Shown piece by piece: positions 49,210 through 56,531 of a stretch of DNA of 64,000 nt; positions within the stretch are counted from its first letter, which is position 1, and every line of letters begins with the position of its first letter. The notes beneath the pieces were generated by a model. That model had not been told where the DNA came from. It saw only the letters and a program-made list of their open reading frames with translations, and did no database searches. Position numbers and translations under genes: made by a program. The DNA is from Roseiarcus sp036489975 (GTDB taxonomy: Bacteria; Pseudomonadota; Alphaproteobacteria; Rhizobiales; Beijerinckiaceae). Location of the stretch: positions 1 to 64,000 of the forward strand of contig DASXES010000121.1 in assembly GCA_036489975.1 (NCBI GenBank), written 5' to 3'.

Positions 49210-49407
49210 CGCCTTTCACTGGACCGTCGATCGCCGGCTTCCGTCATTTGAAACAAGGTCGGGTCTCGGCGTTGCCGCGAAAAACCGCCATGGGAACAAG
49301 GTAAACTTTTTCCTAATTTTTTCCTTGGGCCATCGGAACAAAGCTATTTGGCGCCGGTTTTGCGAATGTGGCGAAACCCGCCAGGCCTGCCGTCAATGGG
49401 TCACTTT

Positions 49408-49611
49408 ATGTCCCCGATCTTGCCAATTTCCTTTGTGGCGACGCTGGTGTGTGTATTAATCGCCATCAACTGGGCGCTGTACCAGCAGCTTCTGTTCGTC
49501 GGCGCGGCTCTGTCGGCGACGGTATGGGTTTGCTCGCTCGAGGCGTGGAACACCCAGGGGCCGCCCGGTAGCGCCGACGACCGGAGCAGTTCTTATTCGG
49601 CCGACGACTAA
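49408..49611 (+). CDS. Small membrane protein, tandem paralogue 2
   Basis: The 67-residue protein reads MSPILPISFVATLVCVLIAI, then QQLLFVGAALSATVWVCSLE, then AWNTQGPPGSADD. It shares the architecture of paralogue 1, and the conserved words are more alike than the spacer DNA, which indicates selection on the proteins. An ATG at 49396 (MGHFMSP) is an alternative start. Each gene has its own 200-base upstream spacer, so they may be expressed separately. Confidence 0.7.
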   Translation: MSPILPISFVATLVCVLIAINWALYQQLLFVGAALSATVWVCSLEAWNTQGPPGSADDRSSSYSADD

Positions 49612-49623
49612 CCCGAAGCCCGC

Positions 49624-50406
49624 CTAGAACCCCTCCCCGCCGTCGACGGTCAGCACCTGCCCCAGAATGTGGCGCGAGCGGTCGCTGCTGAGGAAGAGGA
49701 CAGCCTCAGCGATATCCCTGGCGTCTCCGATGCGGCCGTCCGGGATATGCGCAAGCATGGCCTGTTCGTCGAGGCGGCCGGTGCGGAAATCCTCGAGCAC
49801 GCCCTCGGTCGCGACATGGCCGGGCGCGACCGCGTTGACGCGCAGGCCATGCCCCGCCCATTCGACCGCCATCGATCGGGTGAGGCTGTCCAGCGCCGCC
49901 TTCGACGCCGAATAAAGGCCGACGTCCTTCGCCGGGCGCCCTGCGGCAATGCTGCTGACGTTGATGATCGCGCCGCTGCGCCCATGGTCGATGACCCATC
50001 GCGCGAACGCACGCCCCGCGTTGAGGGGGCCGATGGCGTTCACGGCGAAGAACCGGGCCGCCTCCGCCGGCTCCGCGTCAATCAACGGCAGGATGGCGAA
50101 GCGAGCCGCGTTGTTGACGAGAATGTCGACCGCGCCGAGGCGCTCGACCGTCGTGGCGATCATCCGTTCGCAGTCGGCGGCCTCGGCCACGTCCGCGGCG
50201 ACCGCCACGACCGGCGGTCCGCATTCGTCCTCAATGGCCGCCGCCGAACGGATCAGCGTGTCCCTGGTGCGCCCGGCGATGGCGACCCATGCCCCCTGGC
50301 GGGCGAAGGCGCGCGCGATTGCATAGCCGATCCCGGCGCCGCCGCCGGTCACGAGCGCAACCTTGCCCTCGAACTCCAGAGGCTCCCAACCCGCCGTCTC
50401 CGCCAC
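49624..50406 (-). CDS. SDR-family oxidoreductase
   Basis: The 260-residue classical short-chain dehydrogenase has the cofactor loop VTGGGAGIGYAIARAF, NNAA in VDILVNNAARF, the catalytic Ser in INVSSIAAGRP and the YSASK motif. It ends with the usual GQVLTVDGG. It opens with GTG at 50406 after GAGGG. It is the last of four minus-strand genes from 52479. The substrate is unknown. Confidence 0.92.
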   Translation of the reverse strand: MAETAGWEPLEFEGKVALVTGGGAGIGYAIARAFARQGAWVAIAGRTRDTLIRSAAAIEDECGPPVVAVAADVAEAADCERMIATTVERLGAVDILVNNAARFAILPLIDAEPAEAARFFAVNAIGPLNAGRAFARWVIDHGRSGAIINVSSIAAGRPAKDVGLYSASKAALDSLTRSMAVEWAGHGLRVNAVAPGHVATEGVLEDFRTGRLDEQAMLAHIPDGRIGDARDIAEAVLFLSSDRSRHILGQVLTVDGGEGF

Positions 50407-50430
50407 CGTTGGTCCCTCGCCAACCGATCT

Positions 50431-50742
50431 TTAGGGCATCGACTGGAAGCGCCGCGCAAGCGCGCTGATGTGCTTCGCCGTCTCGATGTCGAGATCGGTG
50501 ATCTTCATGCCCGCGTCATGGGTGCAGAACGAGAACGAAAGGATGTTATAGGAATTGTGGAACTCGGGATGATGGTTCATCACCTCAGCCTGGATCGCGA
50601 TTTCGACGATGAAGGCGATCGCGTCGCGAAAGGTCTTCAGCTCGAACTTGGCCTCGATGTTCGGCGCTTTCAGCGACCAGTCGGGCAGCTCCTGCAAGGC
50701 CGCTTTGATCTCGGAATCGCTAAGAACCTTGTAATTCGCCAT
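50431..50742 (-). CDS. phhB: 4a-hydroxytetrahydrobiopterin dehydratase (PCD)
   Basis: The 103-residue enzyme recycles 4a-hydroxy-tetrahydropterin after aromatic amino-acid hydroxylation. EVMNHHPEFHNSYNILSFSF contains the catalytic histidine pair, followed by CTHDAGMKITDLDIETA, the family end (usually THxAGGLTxxD, so the AGM is a mild variant). AGGAG precedes the ATG at 50742. No phenylalanine hydroxylase is in view; stand-alone PCDs also act in molybdopterin or folate metabolism. Confidence 0.92.
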   Translation of the reverse strand: MANYKVLSDSEIKAALQELPDWSLKAPNIEAKFELKTFRDAIAFIVEIAIQAEVMNHHPEFHNSYNILSFSFCTHDAGMKITDLDIETAKHISALARRFQSMP

Positions 50743-50758
50743 GGGTTTTGCTCCTATC

Positions 50759-51547
50759 TCACTTCGGGGCGCCACCGACCTCCGCGGCGCTCGGCTGGTC
50801 AAGCTGAAGGATCGCCTGTTCGAGCGGCGCCGGCGAGACGCGGATCCAGCCGGTATAGGGCTGGCTGAAATCAAGGATCAGAAAGATCGCGAGCCCGATC
50901 GACGCGCTGCCCAGGAGGAGCATTGCAACCGACATCGGGCTCAATCTCGACAACAGCCCCATGCTGGCGAACATGACGGACGACCAGAACGTCACGGCGT
51001 AGACCATAGGCCAGGGGATCGGGGTCGCCGCCTGCAGCGACATGAGGAGCCGCTGCTCGCCGATGAAGGCGTAGTTTGAGCGCGCGGCGGCGAGCATGCC
51101 TGTCTGTGCGGGCCCCTTGGGCTCGAGGCTGTCGAGAAACGTCATCATGCTGGCCATGGCCTTGTAGGAGGCCTCGTAGGCGGCGGCGCGCGAGGTGTCG
51201 TCGCCCCAGAACTGTTCGTGCGCCCAGACGAGATCGGTCCTCAAGATACTGCGGGCCTCGTCCGCCGCAGGTCCGAACTGGCGCATTTCGAGGTCGAACT
51301 CGAGCGCCCGCGCGGTGATGGTCTGGAGTTCCGTCTGCTGGGTGCTGTAGACGCCATACGCCGTCCAGATGAGGAGGCCGTTGACCAGCACGAGCAGGAG
51401 CGTCAGCTGGCCGACGACGCCGCCAATCATGTCGCGGGCTTTGTCGCTCGTGTAGCGCTCCGGAAGGACGCGCTGAAGCACGAGGCCGATGAGGCCGCCT
51501 GCGGCAATCACGGCCGTCACAACGAGCGAGATCGCGAGCGAACTCAT
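50759..51547 (-). CDS. DUF4239 membrane protein (bestrophin-like)
   Basis: The 262-residue protein has four hydrophobic segments: one at the N-terminus (SSLAISLVVTAVIAAGGLIG), one near residue 50 (LTLLLVLVNGLLIWTAYGVY) and a pair near the C-terminus (YAVTFWSSVMFASMGLL, then SVAMLLLGSASIGLAIFLIL). The soluble middle helix bundle has STQQTELQTITARALEFDLE. This is the DUF4239 architecture, compared with bestrophin-like channels. Function is unproven. It lies 16 bases upstream of the pterin dehydratase on the same strand. Confidence 0.82.
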   Translation of the reverse strand: MSSLAISLVVTAVIAAGGLIGLVLQRVLPERYTSDKARDMIGGVVGQLTLLLVLVNGLLIWTAYGVYSTQQTELQTITARALEFDLEMRQFGPAADEARSILRTDLVWAHEQFWGDDTSRAAAYEASYKAMASMMTFLDSLEPKGPAQTGMLAAARSNYAFIGEQRLLMSLQAATPIPWPMVYAVTFWSSVMFASMGLLSRLSPMSVAMLLLGSASIGLAIFLILDFSQPYTGWIRVSPAPLEQAILQLDQPSAAEVGGAPK

Positions 51548-51627
51548 TTCCGGCAATCCCGCCTCCCTCGGACATCCTTTGGTGACATGTCCGGGAGGCT
51601 CCGTCCAGCAATGGAAGGGCGCGCGCC

Positions 51628-52479
51628 TCAGGCCTTCGCGAATGTAGCGAAGGCTTCCCTGTAGTCCGGATGCCAGCGCGAGAGCGGCGGCCGGTTCTCG
51701 ACGATGTCGCCCGCGGCCCAAAGAATGCGCCGCTCATCCATTTCGCGCGGCACATCGTTGTCGGGGCAGAGAATGTAGAAATCGCCCTTCCCCAACGACG
51801 CGAGCATGAAGTCGATAACCTGTTCGGGCGTCCATGCGGCGGCCGGCTTCACGGTCCTTGAGCCCTTGGTCATAGCCGTGAAGACGAAGCCCGGAATGAG
51901 GAGATGGGCGCCGACGCGGCAGCCTTCGGTGTTGCGCAATTCGTGCGCCAGCGCCTCGGTCACGACCTTCACGCCGGCTTTCGAGACATTATAGGCCGTG
52001 TCGCCAGGCGGACAGGTGATGCCCTGCTTCGAGCCGGTGTTGACGATCGCCGCCGCCGTTCCCTGCTTGATCATGTCGGGAGCGAAAGCCTGCACCCCAT
52101 TGATCACGCCCCAGAGGTTGACGTCCAGAATGCGCCGCCAGCGGGCCGGATCGCCGAACAGGTCGCCGCCCCCGCCGGTCCCGGCGTTGTTCATCAGAAT
52201 AGCGACTTCCCCAAACGCGTCGTAGACCGAGGCCTTCAGGCGCATAACGTCATCAAGACTGCTGACGTCGACGGCGAAGGACCGCACGTGGTCCGGACCC
52301 CCGGCTGCGGCGCGGACTTTCGCCGCGGCGGCCTCGAGCGCTGCGCCTCCCAAGTCCGCCATGCACACTTTCATGCCCAGCGCGGCGAATTTGGTCGATG
52401 CCGCCAAGCCAATTCCACTGGCCGCTCCGGTTATGACCGCGACCCGGTTCGCGGCCAGCGCGGGATGATTGGACGCCAT
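51628..52479 (-). CDS. SDR-family oxidoreductase
   Basis: The 283-residue enzyme has the cofactor loop AVITGAASGIGLAASTKF, NNAG in AILMNNAGTGGGG, catalytic residues in IVNTGSKQG and the YNVSK motif. A longer C-terminal tail ends in PPLSRWHPDYREAFATF. GGAGG precedes the ATG at 52479. The Asp after the third strand (CMADLGG) suggests NAD(H) preference. It heads the four-gene minus-strand run with a DUF4239 protein, PCD and a second SDR. Confidence 0.9.
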   Translation of the reverse strand: MASNHPALAANRVAVITGAASGIGLAASTKFAALGMKVCMADLGGAALEAAAAKVRAAAGGPDHVRSFAVDVSSLDDVMRLKASVYDAFGEVAILMNNAGTGGGGDLFGDPARWRRILDVNLWGVINGVQAFAPDMIKQGTAAAIVNTGSKQGITCPPGDTAYNVSKAGVKVVTEALAHELRNTEGCRVGAHLLIPGFVFTAMTKGSRTVKPAAAWTPEQVIDFMLASLGKGDFYILCPDNDVPREMDERRILWAAGDIVENRPPLSRWHPDYREAFATFAKA

Positions 52480-52783
52480 GAAGCCCTCCGCTGTTGGAAA
52501 TCGGAGACGCTTACACCACGCCGGGGCGGGCGCCCGCAAATCGCCGCTGGCGCCGCTGAGGCGCGAGGACCGGCCAAGCGGGATCGGGCGCGGTCCGCGG
52601 AGGCAATTGGTTACAATTTAGCACAACCTCTATTCAATTGCCGATAACTAAGACAACAACCTAAGATTGCACAAAGAGGATACTGCGCCTATTTAATAAA
52701 AATGGAGCCACCCAATGGTTGGTGTTGGCGGTCTCTTCGCAGGTCATAAGCAGAGGACGACCCGCGGTTGAGACGGGAGATGC
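52480..52783 (+). promoter_or_regulatory. A+T-rich divergent promoter region with -35/-10 for the PEP-CTERM gene
   Basis: TTGCAC (52667-52672) and TATTTA (52690-52695) are spaced by exactly 17 bases, giving a good sigma-70-type promoter. A short frame between promoter and gene (52702-52749) starts at an ATG and encodes MEPPNGWCWRSLRRS; it has no clear ribosome site. The A+T richness contrasts with flanking DNA. Confidence 0.5.
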
Positions 52784-53335
52784 ATGATGCGCAAGCTTTT
52801 GGTTAGCATAACAGCCGCAATATTGTTTGGCGTTTCCGCCGCGAACGCGACGGTCTACCAATTCACTTTCGACTCGTCCGACGCCCGATTGACCGCCGCC
52901 GGCCAGATCACGGTCGACACGACTGGCGAAGTGACTGGCGTCTCGGGCGCGATCTCCGGACTGGTCGATCAGACAATCACCGGCGTCGCGGCCAATCCGA
53001 GCTTCCCGGGCCCGGCCTACAGCCTCGACGGCTCGTTCATCTATGACAACCTCTATCATGCGTCAGGCACGCCCCTCGATATCGACGGCCTGCTTTTCGT
53101 CACGGCTCAGAATCCGGGGGGCTATTGGAACCTGTGGGAAAATTCGCCCGGCAACTATTCGCTCTGGGAGTCCGTCGGCAGCTACAATTACCCGATTGCG
53201 GAGAGCGGGACCCTCAGCATGACCGCCGCTCCGGAACCGTCGACCTGGGCGATGCTGGCGGTCGGCTTCGCAGGTCTCGCAACGGTTGGCCGCCGCCGCC
53301 GCCGGGGGCCGCGTCTCGCGCCCGCCCTCGGCTAG
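52784..53335 (+). CDS. PEP-CTERM sorting-domain secreted protein
   Basis: The 183-residue protein has a signal peptide (MMRKLLVSITAAILFGVSAA, cut near ANATVYQ) and a compact beta-rich domain with many Tyr, Asn and Ser. It ends in the exosortase tag AAPEPSTWAMLAVGFAGLA followed by GRRRRRG. It is the second PEP-CTERM protein in the window and is unrelated in its middle to the first. An A+T-rich region with a promoter-like pair lies upstream. It should be surface-delivered by an exosortase encoded elsewhere. Confidence 0.9.
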   Translation: MMRKLLVSITAAILFGVSAANATVYQFTFDSSDARLTAAGQITVDTTGEVTGVSGAISGLVDQTITGVAANPSFPGPAYSLDGSFIYDNLYHASGTPLDIDGLLFVTAQNPGGYWNLWENSPGNYSLWESVGSYNYPIAESGTLSMTAAPEPSTWAMLAVGFAGLATVGRRRRRGPRLAPALG

Positions 53336-53439
53336 CGCCACGCCCCGCAACGCCGCAGGCGCGCGCATTGTCACATGCTCTTCTGCGCGCGGCGGGCGAC
53401 GCGAGAGCGCGCAAGAACCGGAAATTAAGCCAGTTTTTA

Positions 53440-53486
53440 ACCACAAGGTTGTGGTGCTTGACTCTTGAGCTGATTGGCATTTTAAA
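53440..53486 (+). promoter_or_regulatory. Promoter with adjoining 16-base palindrome
   Basis: ACCACAAGGTTGTGGT (53440-53455) is a perfect 7-base inverted repeat with a 2-base centre. Two bases later comes TTGACT (53458-53463), then a 17-base spacer and TTTAAA (53481-53486). An operator abutting the -35 box would suit an activator or a repressor of the gene at 53593. Confidence 0.55.
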
Positions 53487-53592
53487 CTGCCACGGTCGCC
53501 GCGACCAAATTATAGCTAAGTTGGGTTGTGGGGCGATCGGGGAAGGTCTGGGACCGCGCGGCGCCGCAGACCGCAGGTTCGCGAAGGGTCTT

Positions 53593-54192
53593 ATGGTCTC
53601 CATTCGCGGAAGACGATCTTACTCCCATCTCCGCCGGCCGTTGACGCCGCCGGTGAAAGCGCGCCCGGCGGCAGCGGCGGTCGCGGGCGCTGACGCCCTC
53701 GAAGCCGACGCGGAGCGACTGATCGCCTCTTTCCGAGCCCACGCCTATTCGGAAGCGCGCCGGCGACAACGGCAGGCCCAGCCAACCCCGGCCGCAGCCC
53801 ACTGGGCCGCCGTCGCGAGGCTCATCGCGCGGCGCATGGGCGGGTCGCGCGACGCCAAACCGCCGTCGCGGCAAGAGTGCGACGTTGCCCTCGCGGGCCC
53901 CCGCGAGACCTTGCCCGCGCCCCGGCCCATCCATTTTTTCGAGGTTGACCCCTTGGACGAGCTTGCACGGGTTCTTTCCCTCAAACCGCAACGGTTCCGG
54001 CTTCAGTTCTTTGGCGTCGGCCCCGATCTTGGCCCCGCTGTCCTCACCGAAACCGAAGTTCGGGCCACCGACGCCTCAGGCGCGATCCACGCAGCGGCCG
54101 AAGCCACTTGGCCGCCGCGAGCGGTCGGCCTGCGCCTGCTCGACCAGGAGGGTCGCGAGATCTTCGAGCGGCTCAAGGCGGATATGCGATAG
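53593..54192 (+). CDS. Hypothetical protein with DUF6894-like C-terminal end
   Basis: The 199-residue protein has an Arg/Ala-rich N-terminal half with a helical run (DALEADAERLIASFRAHAYS, then EARRRQRQAQ), a proline-rich linker, and a more ordered C-terminal 85 residues. That part contains RFRLQFFGVGPDLGPAVLTE, then TWPPRAVGLRLLDQEGREIF and ERLKADMR. The C-terminal pattern (Trp-Pro, then 'LRLLD.EGREIF') recalls DUF6894-like stress proteins, but the match is loose. The ATG at 53593 has GAAGGG upstream, about 105 bases behind a clear promoter with an operator. Confidence 0.6.
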   Translation: MVSIRGRRSYSHLRRPLTPPVKARPAAAAVAGADALEADAERLIASFRAHAYSEARRRQRQAQPTPAAAHWAAVARLIARRMGGSRDAKPPSRQECDVALAGPRETLPAPRPIHFFEVDPLDELARVLSLKPQRFRLQFFGVGPDLGPAVLTETEVRATDASGAIHAAAEATWPPRAVGLRLLDQEGREIFERLKADMR

Positions 54193-54331
54193 TTCGCGAG
54201 CCCCCCTACCCTGCGAGGCGATGCGATGCGACAACGCCGAAGCCCCGCCGCTCATCGCCAAGGATTTGGCGCAAGCCCCTGATAAAGCTTAGAGACAAGC
54301 TGGAAACGCGCACGGTTAGCGATTCGCGTCG

Positions 54332-54733
54332 TCAGCCGCCGCCGGCGGCTTGCGGCTCCGGCAACAAGCTCACGTGCGCCGCCACGACCCGCCAGCCCGC
54401 TTCGGTCCTGAGCCAGACTTGACTCTGCCTTCCGGTCGTCTTCGAGCCTGCGCGCCTGAACTCCGCGTTGGCGGTGGCGAAGTCCCGCCCATAGGTGGCG
54501 ATGACCGTCTTTACGAGATCGCGCGCCAGCCCGGCCGGCGAGCGCCCGGCGCGAAAGGCGGCGATCTCGTCATAGCCGTAGAGATTCTCCGTCGCCCCGT
54601 ACCGCAGCGTGTGCGGGCTCTTCCAGAACAAAACGTCGAGTTCGGCGACGTCGTTGGAGACGAGCGCGCGCTCGTAGCGGGCGAATGCCTTCTCGACCTC
54701 GGCGACCACTTCGGGAATGTTGATCTCGAGCAT
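54332..54733 (-). CDS. hpxZ: HpxZ/AtzH-like protein (DUF3225, SnoaL fold)
   Basis: The 133-residue protein reads MLEINIPEVVAEVEKAFARY, then ALVSNDVAELDVLFWKSPHT, then RYGATENLYGYDEIAAFRAG and ATANAEFRRAGSKTTGRQSQ. This is the HpxZ (oxalurate catabolism) / AtzH (cyanuric acid pathway) family, a small cone-shaped SnoaL-like fold normally encoded with an AtzE/HpxY amidase. Here no amidase is adjacent; the amidase at 46567 and the gamma-glutamyltransferase-like HpxW candidate at 58092 lie in the wider region. The role is probably to hydrolyse or channel a small N-carboxy intermediate. Confidence 0.88.
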   Translation of the reverse strand: MLEINIPEVVAEVEKAFARYERALVSNDVAELDVLFWKSPHTLRYGATENLYGYDEIAAFRAGRSPAGLARDLVKTVIATYGRDFATANAEFRRAGSKTTGRQSQVWLRTEAGWRVVAAHVSLLPEPQAAGGG

Positions 54734-54908
54734 CAGCGACCTCGGTTGAACGGAGGCGGCGCCGGCGGCCGCCGAGCCCTGGATTCACCAGGGCGGAAAC
54801 TCCGTCAGTTGCGCGTGGCGCCATCCTATAGAGCGCTTTGGGAAACCGCGCAGCAGGTACGGATCCGCCGGACTGACTGAAGCGTTTTGAGCGGATAGAC
54901 TGGCGCTC

Positions 54909-55559
54909 ATGTCCGATCCCGGACCCGCTTTTCTGCTCGCGCCCGGCGCCGGCGCTCCGTCTTCGCACCCGCGAATGTGGACATTCGCCCGGCTTTTGGA
55001 AACGATCGGCCCGGTTGCGCCGTTCGACTATCCTTATGCCCTGCAAGGCCGAAAGCGCCCGGACCCGCTGCCCCGGCTCATCGAGGCGCATCGGGCGGCG
55101 CTGGCTGCGCTTCGCGCCAGGCATGACGGACCGATCGTGACCGTCGGGAAAAGCATGGGCGGGCGCGTCGGCTGTCACGTCGCGCGCGTCGATTCCGTAC
55201 AAGCCCTGATCTGCTTCGGCTATCCGCTTTGCGGCGGCGGCGACCGGTCGAAGCTTCGCGACCAGGTTCTGCTCGAGCTCACGGTCCCCATCCTGTTCGT
55301 GCAGGGAACGCGCGATCCCCTCTGTCCGCTCGAGCTTCTCGAGGGCGTGCGCACGCGCATGCGCGCGCCATCGACGCTCCATGTCGTCGATGGCGGCGAT
55401 CACTCGCTTATGGTCGCGAAGGCGACCCTCAAGGCGCTCGGGTCAACGCAGGCTGATGCGGACGATGGCGTCCGGACCGCGATCGCGCGCTTCCTGACGA
55501 TCTCGTGGACAGGTCCTAATCGACGCGCTCCAGGATCTTCGCCATCTCCCCAGCGGTGA
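54909..55559 (+). CDS. Alpha/beta hydrolase, KANL3/Tex30-like
   Basis: The 216-residue hydrolase has the early oxyanion stretch FLLAPGAGAPSSHPRM, the nucleophile elbow VTVGKSMGGRVG (GxSxG with Ser), an Asp in FVQGTRDPLCP and a His in VDGGDHSLMV. These match the bacterial Tex30/KANL3-like branch, whose substrates are largely unknown. It is cytoplasmic. Its 3' end overlaps the 3' end of the GYD-domain gene by 44 bases (convergent), so the last dozen residues are less certain. Confidence 0.88.
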   Translation: MSDPGPAFLLAPGAGAPSSHPRMWTFARLLETIGPVAPFDYPYALQGRKRPDPLPRLIEAHRAALAALRARHDGPIVTVGKSMGGRVGCHVARVDSVQALICFGYPLCGGGDRSKLRDQVLLELTVPILFVQGTRDPLCPLELLEGVRTRMRAPSTLHVVDGGDHSLMVAKATLKALGSTQADADDGVRTAIARFLTISWTGPNRRAPGSSPSPQR

Positions 55560-55809
55560 AGGCGCGCATGGTGAGGGAACGAACATTGCCCAGCTTGAGA
55601 ATATTGATGTTGAACGCTGTCGCCGCCAGTTCGTCGGGTCCCTCGAGGATCGCCATGAAGTCATATTCGCCCTGCAGCCAGAGCGTTTCCCTGATCGTCA
55701 TTCCGGCTCTCGCCGCCGCCTTCACCGCGGCTTCGGTGCGCTTGGGCGAATCCTTGATGTTGCGGACGCCCTGTTCGGTGAATTTGTAGAGAATGACGAA
55801 CGTCGCCAT
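55516..55809 (-). CDS. GYD-domain protein
   Basis: The 97-residue protein reads MATFVILYKFTEQGVRNIKD, then LWLQGEYDFMAILEGPDELA. It has the GYD signature (here GEYD) of a small alpha/beta ferredoxin-like fold, common in alphaproteobacteria and of unknown function. The ATG at 55809 gives the standard family length; longer upstream reading is not conserved. It overlaps the convergent hydrolase gene at its 3' end. Confidence 0.9.
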   Translation of the reverse strand: MATFVILYKFTEQGVRNIKDSPKRTEAAVKAAARAGMTIRETLWLQGEYDFMAILEGPDELAATAFNINILKLGNVRSLTMRAFTAGEMAKILERVD

Positions 55810-56017
55810 AGCGGTTCCCTTCCCTGACATTCTAAACGATTGGTCGTGACCACGAGCTGGCCAAGCGACCCCGGAAGCTTTAGCCTCAATTTGCGACTGA
55901 GCAATGATTTTTGAGCCCGGCGCCCCACGTCGCGAAAGGATCTCGTTCCCGCATTGACAGCATCGGCTCCGTTCCCCTAAGCAGCCCTGCGGCGGCCGCA
56001 ATTCAGGGAGACACGAG

Positions 56018-56518
56018 GTGCGATGGGCGCTCGTTGTCGGCGCGGCTATGGCCGCAATGGCGCTGGGGAGCGCCGCGCGTGCGCACGTCCGCACCATTGA
56101 TCTCGACAGTTGCTCCGCCGGCTGCTCTGCGTCGCCGACCGAGGAACCGCCGGTCGCCAAGGGCGGCGCGGCGTCCAAGATCACGCTCTCCAGGTCCGGG
56201 GGCGGAGCCGCTCATCCAAACGAGCCCAATCCCACCGTCGTGTTCGACCGACGGACGGCGCCGGCGGCCCTCACGAGCGGACTGCCGTCGCCGCTCGCAA
56301 CGGCGGACGCCGTCCTGGGCGGAGTCACGCCTTACGACTATTTCGAGGACGTCATCGACATTCCGCTCTCCGCGGAGGCGCGAGCCGAATTCGCCGCGGT
56401 CCCGTTTTTCCTTTTCGCCCCGTCACTCCTGGGCCGGCTTACCTTCACCGACGTCCTTTCGGCCGGCAGCGCCTTTTTCGGCAGATACTCGCCCCATTCG
56501 CCGCCTCCGCCGATGTAG
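56018..56518 (+). CDS. Hypothetical secreted protein
   Basis: The 166-residue protein opens with GTG at 56018 after GGAGACACGAG. It has a signal peptide (MRWALVVGAAMAAMALGSAA, cut near ARAHVR), then IDLDSCSAGCSASPTEEPPV with a CSAGC pair that could form a disulfide. A Ser/Gly-rich part follows, and the end is LLGRLTFTDVLSAGSAFFGR and a proline tail. I recognise no family. It is convergent with the hydantoinase gene with 13 bases between stops. Confidence 0.65.
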   Translation: MRWALVVGAAMAAMALGSAARAHVRTIDLDSCSAGCSASPTEEPPVAKGGAASKITLSRSGGGAAHPNEPNPTVVFDRRTAPAALTSGLPSPLATADAVLGGVTPYDYFEDVIDIPLSAEARAEFAAVPFFLFAPSLLGRLTFTDVLSAGSAFFGRYSPHSPPPPM

Positions 56519-56531
56519 CCTGTCGACGCAT

